A stretch of 64,000 bases of DNA from Leptospiraceae bacterium (GTDB lineage: Bacteria > Spirochaetota > Leptospiria > Leptospirales > Leptospiraceae). Made by a program: the position numbers and the translations under genes. The stretch is taken from contig JACKPA010000006.1 of the NCBI GenBank assembly GCA_024233865.1, forward strand, positions 198,501 to 262,500, read 5' to 3'. Below the pieces are notes generated by a model. That model was not told the origin of the DNA, searched no databases, and saw nothing but the letters and a program-made list of their open reading frames with translations. Positions 45,101 to 54,005 of this stretch are shown piece by piece (within the stretch, counting starts at the first letter, position 1; each line of letters opens with the position of its first letter).

Positions 45101-47902
45101 TTAAAATAAATTTCCTTGATCACCTGAATTCTGTTTCTCAAACTCTTTATTTTTTCCCCAACTTACGATTGACTCTAAAAGCGTTTTTTCTTCTTTTTCC
45201 TTTGCGGTATCACACATTTCAAGGATTGATTGTCCGATTTTCCAAAAGATTTCGTTTTGGATTAGATTGTTGTTTGTTACATATTCACTAAGTTTTTTTG
45301 TATCTCCAGACTTCCATACCACCATAATCCTATGGAGCATATCTATAAGTGGCAATAATCCGCTTACGTGGGATTCTCCCAGTTTGTCGTTTTTTCTTGT
45401 GTTGTATGGTTTTAAGGTATAATTGCTGCTGCTCTTTGCGAGTATTCCATAGTTGTTATCGGCTAACTCTTTTAAGTCTAGTCCATAAGCCTGTGAGAGC
45501 AAGATACACTCTCCTGCGGGTGCTGCATCGTAACCAAAATTGTACCTGTGCATTAGGTAGTATGATGTCCATGCGTCTACACCTTCGGTTGATTCTTTGT
45601 GTAAAATCGCTCCGAGTGCAAAGTCTGTTACCATCCTTCGGACTTCTTTCAAGAATTCCGAAACGGTAAACTCCTTTCCGTCTGGTCTTTTAACAAATTC
45701 ATACCTGCTGTAAGACTCCAATGCTGGTCCGATTGCCGACCATACAAAGTCTGGTCCCCTCACGCCTTCGTCCCAAAAGTAATGCAACCTGTCCGTAATA
45801 CGTTCTTTCATCTCTTTGATCACCTGAACATGCTTTCCTTTCCCAGCATCCTTTGCACGCTTCCTGCAAACCATCCAAATGGACGTGGATAGAGCTGATT
45901 GGTTAAAATTTCTTAATCCTCCACCTTTTTCTGTATCTATAGGCAGAGACGCTGTAATTGTAAAGTTTGCTTTTATGAGAGCTGTTACAAGAGTTTCCCA
46001 AGCGTTTGGTTCTTTATTGGCAAAGACGACTACAAAAATTCCTCCTTCAACAAGAATTTCAGATTGTTTCTGAAAAGCTAAAGCCATTCCTTTTTCATAT
46101 TCTGTTTTGGATAATCTTTCTCCTTTTAAAGCTTCAATATGTTTTTGATTTTTTAAACTAACAACTAACTCCTTTTCTTTTGGAGATAATTCAGTGTTAG
46201 TCAAATACTCCAATTCAGTGTTTACCAACATTCTTTTTAGCCATACGTAGAAAAAATCGGAGATATCTGCATAATTTATTGCGTCATAATAAGGTGGATC
46301 AGTAACACCACAAAAATCATAATTCTTTAAGTCTAAATCGGTTGCTGATTGATTTAATATTTTAGGAGTATAATCATTTTTGATTTGCAGATTCCTTAAT
46401 ACATTTATAATTGAATATAATTGGTCTTTATAACAAGCAATAGATTCAGAAAAAGGATTTAATTCAATAAAATCCCATGTGATCGGTAAAGCATATCTTG
46501 AAAATGTCGAGCTAGTTCCTTCTACACTTGTTCTCCAAAAACAAATGGTACTGTTGTAATCAATTAATTTATTGATTGTTAAAATTAAATAATTGTAAAT
46601 TGAATTTATCCATTCATGATTATATTTATGGTCTTCTATTTGTTCTTTAGCTATCATTCCATACTTTATGAAAGTCATAATAGACAATAATTGCCTGTCA
46701 GTAAACAAATCACTATATGTTTTCAATCCATATAAAGAGACTTTAAAAAATGTGCTTGTTAAAGGAGTTCCAGCATAAGGAAACGATTCGTTAGGTATAC
46801 TAAAAGAAATTTTATTTTTGATTTCGTTTAATTTATCTTTAACATATTCTATTGTATCAGTTTCTATTTTTTCAGGTATTCTATATTCTTTATCATAATT
46901 GTTTTGATAGATTGCACAAGTCATCTGCTCTTTAAGTAGATTATTAAATCCACATTCTTTAATATAATCTGTTTTTACAATAGTCCCACAAAAGGGACAT
47001 TGTGCATTAGCACTCGACATAATAGGCTTTCCAATATCACTCTTGTCTTTTGGTGTGTATGGTTCAAACTCAACTATTTTTGTATCTTTGTTTGGCTTGA
47101 GCCTAAGAGCTCGTAACTTATCTTTTTTGTCGCAAAGAATTAATGTTTTCAACAATGGAATTGTAGCACCACAATTCGGGTCTTGGCATGGAACGGTTCT
47201 TGCCCAAAGGTAGGCAACCGTCTTTTTCCCATCCACTTCGGGATAAAACTCACCGATCTCTTTTTTGGTTTGTTCCAAAACCCATTTCCCCCAAAGCTCA
47301 ACGTGATCAGCTAAATCACCCATTTTTCCAGAAGAATTATGCAACTGCATTTGGGATTCCCCCTTATCGCTTTCCAAACCCAAATCGGGAAGAGGAAATT
47401 GTTTACCATAAAACTTTTGAGGGTATTCTAAGGTGCATTTAAGAATAAATACCGCTACAGGATTGTAGTCGTTAGCAGTGACTTCACAACCAAGCCTCAT
47501 CGCTTCCAGAGGAATCGAACCACCACCAGAGAATGGATCGATCAGTTTGGGAGGGACTCCGTTATAGGTTTTTAAAATGAGACTCTTAAAAATTTCTAGT
47601 TCGGGATTGTTTTCGGTCTTCCACTTAGTGATTTTTGTAATCATATTACAGAGTTCTTTCCTCTGTTCAACTGGAAACTTTTGACCCGTAACTTTTGCAT
47701 ATTCTGCTTTCATTTCCTCACTTGCATCTTCAGGGTCATCCAAAAGGGAAGCGATCAAAACGGCTCGACTAGCTGCGAGAGGTCGTCTTGCAGGCCACCT
47801 ATGCAAAGAGCTGATATGTCCATTGGAAATGGATTTCTCACCCTTGGAGTGTTCACTCACCTCTTTCAGCGGAAACGCTGTCTCAATTAGCTTTTTTTTC
47901 AT
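45101..47902 (-). CDS. DUF1156 DNA adenine methyltransferase
   Basis: A 933-residue protein. It starts with a DUF1156 block: LIETAFPLKEVSEHSKGEKS and ISSLHRWPARRPLAASRA. Motif I for SAM binding is LIDPFSGGGSIPLEAMRLG at about residue 120, and motif IV is VTDPPYYDAINYAD at about 533. Between them are two zinc-ribbon cysteine pairs, CQDPNCG at about 240 and CPFCG at about 302. The DPPY form indicates N6-adenine methylation. Proteins of this type usually pair with DUF499 ATPases and SNF2 helicases in predicted restriction-like systems. Confidence 0.92.
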   Translation of the reverse strand: MKKKLIETAFPLKEVSEHSKGEKSISNGHISSLHRWPARRPLAASRAVLIASLLDDPEDASEEMKAEYAKVTGQKFPVEQRKELCNMITKITKWKTENNPELEIFKSLILKTYNGVPPKLIDPFSGGGSIPLEAMRLGCEVTANDYNPVAVFILKCTLEYPQKFYGKQFPLPDLGLESDKGESQMQLHNSSGKMGDLADHVELWGKWVLEQTKKEIGEFYPEVDGKKTVAYLWARTVPCQDPNCGATIPLLKTLILCDKKDKLRALRLKPNKDTKIVEFEPYTPKDKSDIGKPIMSSANAQCPFCGTIVKTDYIKECGFNNLLKEQMTCAIYQNNYDKEYRIPEKIETDTIEYVKDKLNEIKNKISFSIPNESFPYAGTPLTSTFFKVSLYGLKTYSDLFTDRQLLSIMTFIKYGMIAKEQIEDHKYNHEWINSIYNYLILTINKLIDYNSTICFWRTSVEGTSSTFSRYALPITWDFIELNPFSESIACYKDQLYSIINVLRNLQIKNDYTPKILNQSATDLDLKNYDFCGVTDPPYYDAINYADISDFFYVWLKRMLVNTELEYLTNTELSPKEKELVVSLKNQKHIEALKGERLSKTEYEKGMALAFQKQSEILVEGGIFVVVFANKEPNAWETLVTALIKANFTITASLPIDTEKGGGLRNFNQSALSTSIWMVCRKRAKDAGKGKHVQVIKEMKERITDRLHYFWDEGVRGPDFVWSAIGPALESYSRYEFVKRPDGKEFTVSEFLKEVRRMVTDFALGAILHKESTEGVDAWTSYYLMHRYNFGYDAAPAGECILLSQAYGLDLKELADNNYGILAKSSSNYTLKPYNTRKNDKLGESHVSGLLPLIDMLHRIMVVWKSGDTKKLSEYVTNNNLIQNEIFWKIGQSILEMCDTAKEKEEKTLLESIVSWGKNKEFEKQNSGDQGNLF

Positions 47903-47918
47903 AGTATATTGTCCATTA

Positions 47919-48407
47919 TCAATTGTATTCTCCAGCTTTTTTAAGTATTAGATACAAGATTTCATTAGATATCCATAAACCTTTTTCTTTTATCTTTTCT
48001 AATAGCGGTCTAACTTCAGAAATTATTTTATTTTCTTTAGCAAGAAGTAGCAAACGAGCTGTTCCAATTGCTTTAATATTATAAACTTCAGCACATTTTT
48101 TTCCAAGTCTGTCATCAATTAATATAATCGAATTGTTATTTTTTAAAGCATAACTAATTACTGCTGACTCTCCTAAACCTAAATCCCATTCTAATATTTC
48201 TTTTTGAATATCGACTTTTATTACTTCTATCCAATCACATTTTGGGAGTTCAAAGCTAGCTCTATCTTTATTTGTATATAATAGAATTTCATTGTAAACT
48301 TGTTCTGGAACCACGATTCTCTTAAAAAGCATTTTTAAAATATATTCTAATTCTAAATTAAAAAGTAAAATCAACGGAGAGGTATTTGAAACTACAAAAC
48401 TGTTCAT
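47919..48407 (-). CDS. DUF3368 PIN-like toxin
   Basis: A 162-residue protein with VVSNTSPLILLFNL at the start, DLGLGESAVISYAL at about residue 85 and ILIDDRLGKKCAEVYNIKAIGTARLLLLAKE at about 97-128. These are the DUF3368 signature stretches, in which the first aspartate of PIN is replaced by the SNTSP motif. DUF3368 proteins are coded with UPF0175 antitoxins, and one precedes it here with a 16-base gap. The toxic activity is probably RNase, but this is inferred from the family. Confidence 0.85.
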   Translation of the reverse strand: MNSFVVSNTSPLILLFNLELEYILKMLFKRIVVPEQVYNEILLYTNKDRASFELPKCDWIEVIKVDIQKEILEWDLGLGESAVISYALKNNNSIILIDDRLGKKCAEVYNIKAIGTARLLLLAKENKIISEVRPLLEKIKEKGLWISNEILYLILKKAGEYN

Positions 48408-48423
48408 AATTAATTAAAATTTT

Positions 48424-48681
48424 TTAATTAAATTGAATTTTTAATTCTTCCTCAAATTCTTCTTCAGTAAAGGACAAAACTGATACTTTGTATTCAGACA
48501 TTAAATACAAAAATTCAGAACGACTCAGGTTGCAAATTTCAGATGCTTTATTTTGAGAAATTAAACCAAGTTCATACCATTTTATTACAGCTGCGTATAT
48601 AATTTCCTTAGACATTTCCTTTGTATTTTTACGCAATGATGCAAAAGCTGTTTCCGGTAATTGTATTAGAATTTCTTTCAT
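48424..48681 (-). CDS. UPF0175 antitoxin
   Basis: An 85-residue protein with the UPF0175 helix pattern: AAVIKWYELGLISQNKASEICNLSRSEFLYLMSEYKV, a helix-turn-helix region that recognises DNA. It lies directly upstream of the DUF3368 toxin gene. Its start codon overlaps the stop of the broken small gene upstream (48678-48681), so the three form a cassette. Confidence 0.82.
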   Translation of the reverse strand: MKEILIQLPETAFASLRKNTKEMSKEIIYAAVIKWYELGLISQNKASEICNLSRSEFLYLMSEYKVSVLSFTEEEFEEELKIQFN

Positions 48682-48908
48682 TTTATCCTCTTTGTATATA
48701 GCTTGTTCATTTTTCTATCTTCTTTTACGATATTCAATATTTCTTTATCAGAAATTTTGATTTTTTTATTTTTAGATCGTATCTTTTCAATTCGAGTTTC
48801 TATTGTTAGCTTATTCAAATATATTGATAGTTCATTTTTTTCTTTTAAACTAAGCTGATCAATTAATCCCTTAACTTATTTAAAATCTACTTGTAAAGTG
48901 GCAGGCAT
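48678..48908 (-). pseudogene. Small antitoxin-cassette gene with in-frame stop
   Basis: An ATG at 48908 with AGGAGA upstream opens a frame that reads MPATLQVDFK, then TAA, then continues without further stops for 65 codons (VKGLIDQLSLKEKNELSIYLNKL and onward) to TGA at 48678. The frame is 77 codons long and ends in a 4-base overlap with the UPF0175 gene. Small proteins of this shape (DFxxVKxLIDQLSxxEKxELSxYL) commonly precede PIN toxins. The stop at codon 11 makes it non-functional unless it starts later. Confidence 0.7.
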
Positions 48909-48976
48909 ATCCTATTTCTCCTTTTTAATATTATCATTTCATAAATTGCATATACAAGAGGTATCGCTAACTACAA

Positions 48977-49231
48977 TCATAACTTTTCTAGAGATTCAAT
49001 AGTTAATAAATCCATATCTAAATCAAGTTTAGAATAATGGATTGGAATATTTCTAAGAGCTAGTTGTTTTTGAAACTCAATAAAATTGATTCCTGCTAGT
49101 TTTGAAGCTCTATATATTGTCAGTTTCTTATTTTGATATAAAAATATAGAAAATTCCAATTTTATTTCAACTTCTGTTAACTTTATTTTAGATAGAATTG
49201 AATCGTCAATACCATTGATAATATACCTCAT
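48977..49231 (-). CDS. UPF0175-like orphan antitoxin
   Basis: An 84-residue protein with the same helical arrangement as UPF0175: VEIKLEFSIFLYQNKKLTIYRASKLAGINFIEFQKQLALRNI. It lies between an Rpn nuclease gene and the broken cassette gene, with no PIN-type gene directly behind it. Its own toxin may have been lost, or it may serve another locus. Confidence 0.65.
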   Translation of the reverse strand: MRYIINGIDDSILSKIKLTEVEIKLEFSIFLYQNKKLTIYRASKLAGINFIEFQKQLALRNIPIHYSKLDLDMDLLTIESLEKL

Positions 49232-49242
49232 CTTTTCTTTTT

Positions 49243-50202
49243 CTATTTCCTACTTTCAATTTTTCTAAAAAACCTATCCAACCATTCCAGTTTTAAATCA
49301 GTAATCTTGGAAATAAACTCAAGAGTCATTCCTTCGTTTTTCAAACGAATCGCCATTCTAATGCGTTCTTTTCTTTTAGCGATTTGTTTACCTCGATTTA
49401 GACCTTGCTTTATGCCTTGGTTTAATCCTTGACTCAATCCTTGACTCAATCCTTGACTCAATCCTTGACTTATTCCTTGACTTATTCCTTGACTTATTCC
49501 TTGACTCAATCCTTGACTTATGAACTTATCTTTTAAACCAAAATTTTCTGCCAATTTCTCCGCTTTTGCTTCTAATTCAAAATAACCTCTTGTCTTTCGT
49601 TTCGTTATTTGCATCACTTCCTCCTCATACAACAGCGTTAACCATTCTAATATTACATCTTCCTTATTTTCTCTTGATAATTCGCCTTCGATGAATTTTA
49701 ACCTATCTTCACCCCGAGTGAATATCTTTAAATACCTTATTTCTTTTTCTAACTCTCTTTGGATTTCTTCAATTATCAATATTTTTACTTCTATTATTCC
49801 TATATCTTTCGTACTATACAATCCTGCTTCCATTTCTTCTAGGTGATAGTTGGAAAATAAGTATGTCGGTCTTTTGCTACATACCAAAGTATAGGTTAGA
49901 CTATCTTTATCTATTTCCTTCTTCTCTCTCAGAAGAAGAGCATACATATAATAACCGATTTTGTATAGACTTTCAACTCCAAAATAATCTAACTCTGATT
50001 TGAAATCGAGGATATTGTATTTCTTAAAGTATGTAAAGATGGCAACATTCTCTGTTATAGGCGTATCAGCTTCAATAATTACAATATCTATTTTTCTTGG
50101 CAATCTATGAATTTCATATTCCGTCTTGACAATAGCAAAACTCTCAAAATAAGTTTTCATAGCATCCTTAAATGCTTCATCAAATCCTTTAGATTTTTTC
50201 AT
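49243..50202 (-). CDS. Rpn-like PD-(D/E)XK nuclease with tetrapeptide repeats
   Basis: About 319 residues from ATG 50202; an alternative ATG at 50235 would overlap the helicase gene by 20 bases. The N-terminal core reads FAIVKTEYEIHRLPRKIDIVIIE and later YNILDFKSELDYFGVESLYK, giving the D..........ExK-like acids of the fold. A hinge of ten GxSQ-type tetrapeptides (about 215-255) is followed by RKERIRMAIRLKNEGMTLEFISKITDLKLEWLDRFF. This tail is related to that of the array copies but the core differs. It follows the helicase gene and may form part of the same defence operon. Confidence 0.8.
   Translation of the reverse strand: MKKSKGFDEAFKDAMKTYFESFAIVKTEYEIHRLPRKIDIVIIEADTPITENVAIFTYFKKYNILDFKSELDYFGVESLYKIGYYMYALLLREKKEIDKDSLTYTLVCSKRPTYLFSNYHLEEMEAGLYSTKDIGIIEVKILIIEEIQRELEKEIRYLKIFTRGEDRLKFIEGELSRENKEDVILEWLTLLYEEEVMQITKRKTRGYFELEAKAEKLAENFGLKDKFISQGLSQGISQGISQGISQGLSQGLSQGLSQGLNQGIKQGLNRGKQIAKRKERIRMAIRLKNEGMTLEFISKITDLKLEWLDRFFRKIESRK
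49401..49520 (-). repeat. 12-base tandem repeat in the nuclease hinge
   Basis: About ten units related to TTGACTCAATCC or TTGACTTATTCC run head to tail, encoding GLSQ/GISQ. Because the unit is 12 bases, copy-number changes keep the frame and alter only hinge length. Confidence 0.85.
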
Positions 50203-50215
50203 TGTAAATTCTAAA

Positions 50216-53200
50216 TTACTCTTCCTTTTCCTCATTTTCTAAAATTTCAAACGCATCAATAATAACTCCTCTCATTTTCCCAATCAATTTTCCAAAAGGG
50301 TCTTTTACAATATGAATAATCGGTTTTGTAGCACAATGAAAAACAACATAAAGAAAATATTTCTCTCTATGATTTGCTGCTTGTCTCCATTCATTAGCAC
50401 TCAAAGCTATATGTCCTTGTGTTGCCCTTCCTTTAACTTCTATAAACCGTTCCTCTCCTTGACGAATAGAAAGAATATCAAATCCCTTCCGTAAACTTGG
50501 GTCAGAAACGTCCTCACAATTTGCACCTCGTTCCCTTTCATACTCAAAAACCTTATCCATAGCAATTTTTTCAATTCGATCATCTCTCTTCATTCCATTA
50601 AATTGTTCAAAATCTTGATCTTCGGGAATTGGGAAAACATAAGCCATTGAATAAATTGTCACTGGAGACACTTCAAAAGATTTTGCTTCAACATGGAGGG
50701 AATGAATGGTAAATTTTTTTCTATCTTCGATGCCCTGTAATTCTTTTGTACACTTCTCTAGCTTTGATTTAGCTGCTGGAACTCCTTTTTCTATGTCTTT
50801 TTTTAATTTCATCCTTTGCTCTAATAATTCTGCACTGAGTAAATTTAGAGACTCATTGATTTGTTTTTCTAAGTCTGGAATTTTATCAGCATATTCTTTT
50901 ACAAATTCTTCCTTTTTGGGAATACCAAATTTTTGTAATACAAAATCTTTAACAGAGGTACTTTCTTCTGCAAATGCAATCCAGTCTGATGGAATATTAA
51001 CTTGAATATTTTCTACTGGAAATAAATCTAAAAGTAGATGTGTAGGAATTTCCTTGCAAGTATTGTTCTGAAATTTTTTAATTCCAATTAAGATTTGATC
51101 TACAACATCTTTTGTTTCTACGTTTGGTAATAATTCTTTGTTTTGAATATCTTTACTTTTTAAGATTAGAATTTTAGCTAAATAAAAAATATACGGTTCA
51201 TTGGTTAAAGGGTCAAAAAAGACAGCTCCTTTTTTGGCAATATCGGAATATTTTTCCAAAAACCAATTAGAAATAGCATCGTATATTACTTCTCCTGGAT
51301 GTAAATAAATTGCTGATGGAACAAACGAATGCTTTGAAATAGCTAAAGACTTTTCGAAAGTAAACTTATCCCTTAAATGTTCTTCGTATTGTAACAAATA
51401 TTTACTTATATTTTCTGGTAAATTATTAAACGAAAAAACACCTTGAATATCACCAATTAATTGAATATTGAAAAATTGTAAAATATCTTGAAAATATAAC
51501 CTTACAAACGCTGGCATTAGTCTTAGTGTTTCATTAGATTTTTGTCTTTCTTTCCAACCTTCTAAAAGTTTTTTTACATCACTACATTCTACTTTTTGTT
51601 TTTGCTCTTCTATTGACTTTCGGAAATTTTCTTTTGTAAATTTAGAGTCGATTTCTTCTTCAAAAAAATTATTTGAATTTTGCCTTTCGATACTATTTTG
51701 GATCAATTCTGATAATGAGATATCTTTTAATTGTTCACCAATAATATCAAAAACTTTATCTCCTAACTCTTCTCGAATTTTATCTAATTTCTCCAATAAG
51801 ACTTTTAATACTTTACCCTCTCTTGTATCTTCTGCTACTAAATTTAAGAGTAAAACATCGTGTGTTTGCTTATAACGATGAATCCTTCCCATCCTTTGTT
51901 CAATGCGAGCAGGGTTCCAAGGAATATCATAGTTCACAAGAACCCAGCAAAATTGCATATTCAAACCCTCACCCGCAGCATCTGTTGCAACCATATACAT
52001 ACAATCATCTGAACGAAATTTATCGACCATTTTTTTTCGCTCGATATAGTCTACACCACCATGAATAAAAGCAATTTGTTTATAATAACCTTTTCCTTCC
52101 AATCGATTTATTATAAACTCTAAGGTATCTCTATGTTCTGTAAAAATCAAAACTTTTGTGTCTTTGTAATCTTCTAACGCCTCCCATAGTTTTTCAAATT
52201 TACTTTCATGCTTTAAATAATAAACATCTTCTGCAGTTTTTACAAGAAACTCAACTTGTTCCAGTTCGGTTTTTAAATCCTCAATTGTTTTCGCGTTAGT
52301 AGCGGCTAAAACAGTGTTATCGTTAAATTCACTTTCCTCGTAACCATCAATAATTTCTTCTTCATCACTCGTTTTATCTTCCCTATAATCTTGAAAAGGT
52401 AAGTCATTTTGATTTCGAATAAAAGATTCATTCGATAAATTTCCTTCATCTAGTTGACGAATAAATTCTCGTAATTTATCTCTCCTTCTTTCTAAAGATT
52501 TAAGTATTGCTAAAGTCGAACTTGCAAGTCTTCTTTGTAAAACCATCATAGCAAGTCTCGATGCCGATTTGTTATTGAATCCAGCAAGATCATATTGATT
52601 TTTGCAATAATCTGTCACGACTTCATATAATTCTTTTTCTTTTTCACTTAGAGTATAACTTATAGTTTTACTTTCTCTTTTTGGAAAGATAGGTTGTCCG
52701 TTAAAGAAAACCATATCTTCTTTCATTCTTCTCAAAATATAGCTTTTTTTATCGCTTTGGCTTAACCTTTGAAATAGTTTATAATTTGAAAAAATTGTTG
52801 GTTCTAAAAGTTTCCAAAGATAAAAATAGGATTCTTCTTTACCCATGTGAGGTGTGGCGGTCATAAGTAATAAATTCCTATTTTGTTTAGCAATGAGTTC
52901 AGCTATTTTATATCTATTACTTTTAATTTCTGTTAAATCGTAGTCTCGTCTTGCTGATAATTTATGTGCTTCATCAAAAATAACTAAATCATAAGGTAAT
53001 GCTTCTATATATAAACTTTTTGCTTTATCTCGACAAATAGTATCAATACTAATAATTGCTAAATTGTTCTCAAAACTAGAAAAAATATTTTCTGAATTTT
53101 CCTTAATTTCATTGCCTTTTATAATATTAAATTTTAACCTAAATAGATTATCTAATTCATTTTGCCAATTTCCAACAAGACCTGCGGGAGGAATAACAAG

Positions 53201-53458
53201 AACTCGATTGACTAATTTTCTGGATAACATTTCTCTTATGTATAAACCAGCCATGATAGTCTTACCTGCTCCTGCGTCGTCTGCAAGCAAGAACCTTAAT
53301 TGTTTTCTTTTAACCAATATGTCATAAACTGCAACTAATTGATGAGGTAAAATATCAATTAAAGATGTTTCTGTAGCAAATAGAGGGTTTAATAAATATG
53401 CATTCTCTAACCTATACCCTTCAGTTACTAATTTTACAATATTACTGTCACGATTCAT
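50216..53458 (-). CDS. SNF2-family helicase with C-terminal DUF3883 domain
   Basis: A 1080-residue protein. Walker A reads FLLADDAGAGKTIMAGLYI at about residue 63. The DExH motif is VIFDEAHKLS at about 160, and motif III is LLLMTATPHMGKEES. The second RecA lobe has FIHGGVDY, TDAAGEGLNMQFC and IEQRMGRIHRYKQTHDV at about 522. The C-terminus (about 970-1065) carries ERGANCEDVSDPSLRKGFDIL and RFIEVKGRA, the DUF3883 domain with PD-(D/E)XK-like acids. Helicases like this occur with DUF499/DUF1156 genes and in DISARM-type systems. It is the first gene of the minus-strand module. Confidence 0.9.
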   Translation of the reverse strand: MNRDSNIVKLVTEGYRLENAYLLNPLFATETSLIDILPHQLVAVYDILVKRKQLRFLLADDAGAGKTIMAGLYIREMLSRKLVNRVLVIPPAGLVGNWQNELDNLFRLKFNIIKGNEIKENSENIFSSFENNLAIISIDTICRDKAKSLYIEALPYDLVIFDEAHKLSARRDYDLTEIKSNRYKIAELIAKQNRNLLLMTATPHMGKEESYFYLWKLLEPTIFSNYKLFQRLSQSDKKSYILRRMKEDMVFFNGQPIFPKRESKTISYTLSEKEKELYEVVTDYCKNQYDLAGFNNKSASRLAMMVLQRRLASSTLAILKSLERRRDKLREFIRQLDEGNLSNESFIRNQNDLPFQDYREDKTSDEEEIIDGYEESEFNDNTVLAATNAKTIEDLKTELEQVEFLVKTAEDVYYLKHESKFEKLWEALEDYKDTKVLIFTEHRDTLEFIINRLEGKGYYKQIAFIHGGVDYIERKKMVDKFRSDDCMYMVATDAAGEGLNMQFCWVLVNYDIPWNPARIEQRMGRIHRYKQTHDVLLLNLVAEDTREGKVLKVLLEKLDKIREELGDKVFDIIGEQLKDISLSELIQNSIERQNSNNFFEEEIDSKFTKENFRKSIEEQKQKVECSDVKKLLEGWKERQKSNETLRLMPAFVRLYFQDILQFFNIQLIGDIQGVFSFNNLPENISKYLLQYEEHLRDKFTFEKSLAISKHSFVPSAIYLHPGEVIYDAISNWFLEKYSDIAKKGAVFFDPLTNEPYIFYLAKILILKSKDIQNKELLPNVETKDVVDQILIGIKKFQNNTCKEIPTHLLLDLFPVENIQVNIPSDWIAFAEESTSVKDFVLQKFGIPKKEEFVKEYADKIPDLEKQINESLNLLSAELLEQRMKLKKDIEKGVPAAKSKLEKCTKELQGIEDRKKFTIHSLHVEAKSFEVSPVTIYSMAYVFPIPEDQDFEQFNGMKRDDRIEKIAMDKVFEYERERGANCEDVSDPSLRKGFDILSIRQGEERFIEVKGRATQGHIALSANEWRQAANHREKYFLYVVFHCATKPIIHIVKDPFGKLIGKMRGVIIDAFEILENEEKEE

Positions 53459-53678
53459 AAAATTTTCTGACTACAACACTTATAATAATTAAAAAATATG
53501 TCAAATTTAATTTCTTAATAGATTTACCCATGGTTAAATCTAAGACAAAATATAAATTGACAAATTATAACCAAGGTATAACTTCTTGTTTTGCTTAAAA
53601 AATATTAGATTTAGTTTTTTGCAATGGAAATTATTTTCATACAAAAAAATATAAAAAAAAGACTTATATAATTTCGGC

Positions 53679-53802
53679 ACATAACTAAGCGTGTAAGCTG
53701 CGCCTCAAGAGTAAATTGGGAGTTCTCTTTCGGCTTGGGCTACGCCACATTTCCGCTCTTGTTGGAAGTTGCGGAAACGTCTTACACTCTCTAACGTTAG
53801 AT
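53679..53802 (+). repeat. attC-like integron cassette site (complete)
   Basis: The 124-base stretch starts with ACATAAC (R''-like, 53679-53685) and ends with GTTAGAT (R', 53796-53802), matching the GTTRRRY consensus. Inside, GTGTAAG (53691-53697) and CTTACAC (53781-53787) form the L''/L' pair. The left arm TAACTAAGC.GTGTAAG and the right arm CTTACACTCTCTAACGTTA are imperfect complements. The segment GCGCCTCAAGAG resembles the left half of Vibrio-type cassette repeats, and the length is close to theirs. It lies on the 5' side of the helicase gene. No integrase gene is present in the window. Confidence 0.65.
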
Positions 53803-54005
53803 GAAATTTTCCCCGCCCGGAATAACATTACTACAGCGGAGCTGAAGAGCATTTGAAAAGAGAATTACCTAATTTATTATTTGAAAATTCATAGCAACTT
53901 CTCATTGAAAATATTTTAGTTTTACATTGATTTTATTCTTTGAAATTAAAAACTATTATTTTTATAATACAATTGATTAAGTGAATTCAACAACAGAATT
54001 AAAAT

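Noticed and set aside
49401..49520. A possible CRISPR-like repeat in the 12-base units
   Set aside because: The units are directly adjacent without spacers and lie in frame inside a coding sequence, so they are a protein repeat.
41236..53458. Assignment as a complete DISARM or BREX system
   Set aside because: No DrmA/DrmB, PglZ or BrxL-type gene is present. Only the ATPase/methyltransferase/helicase set is seen, so I kept the family names.
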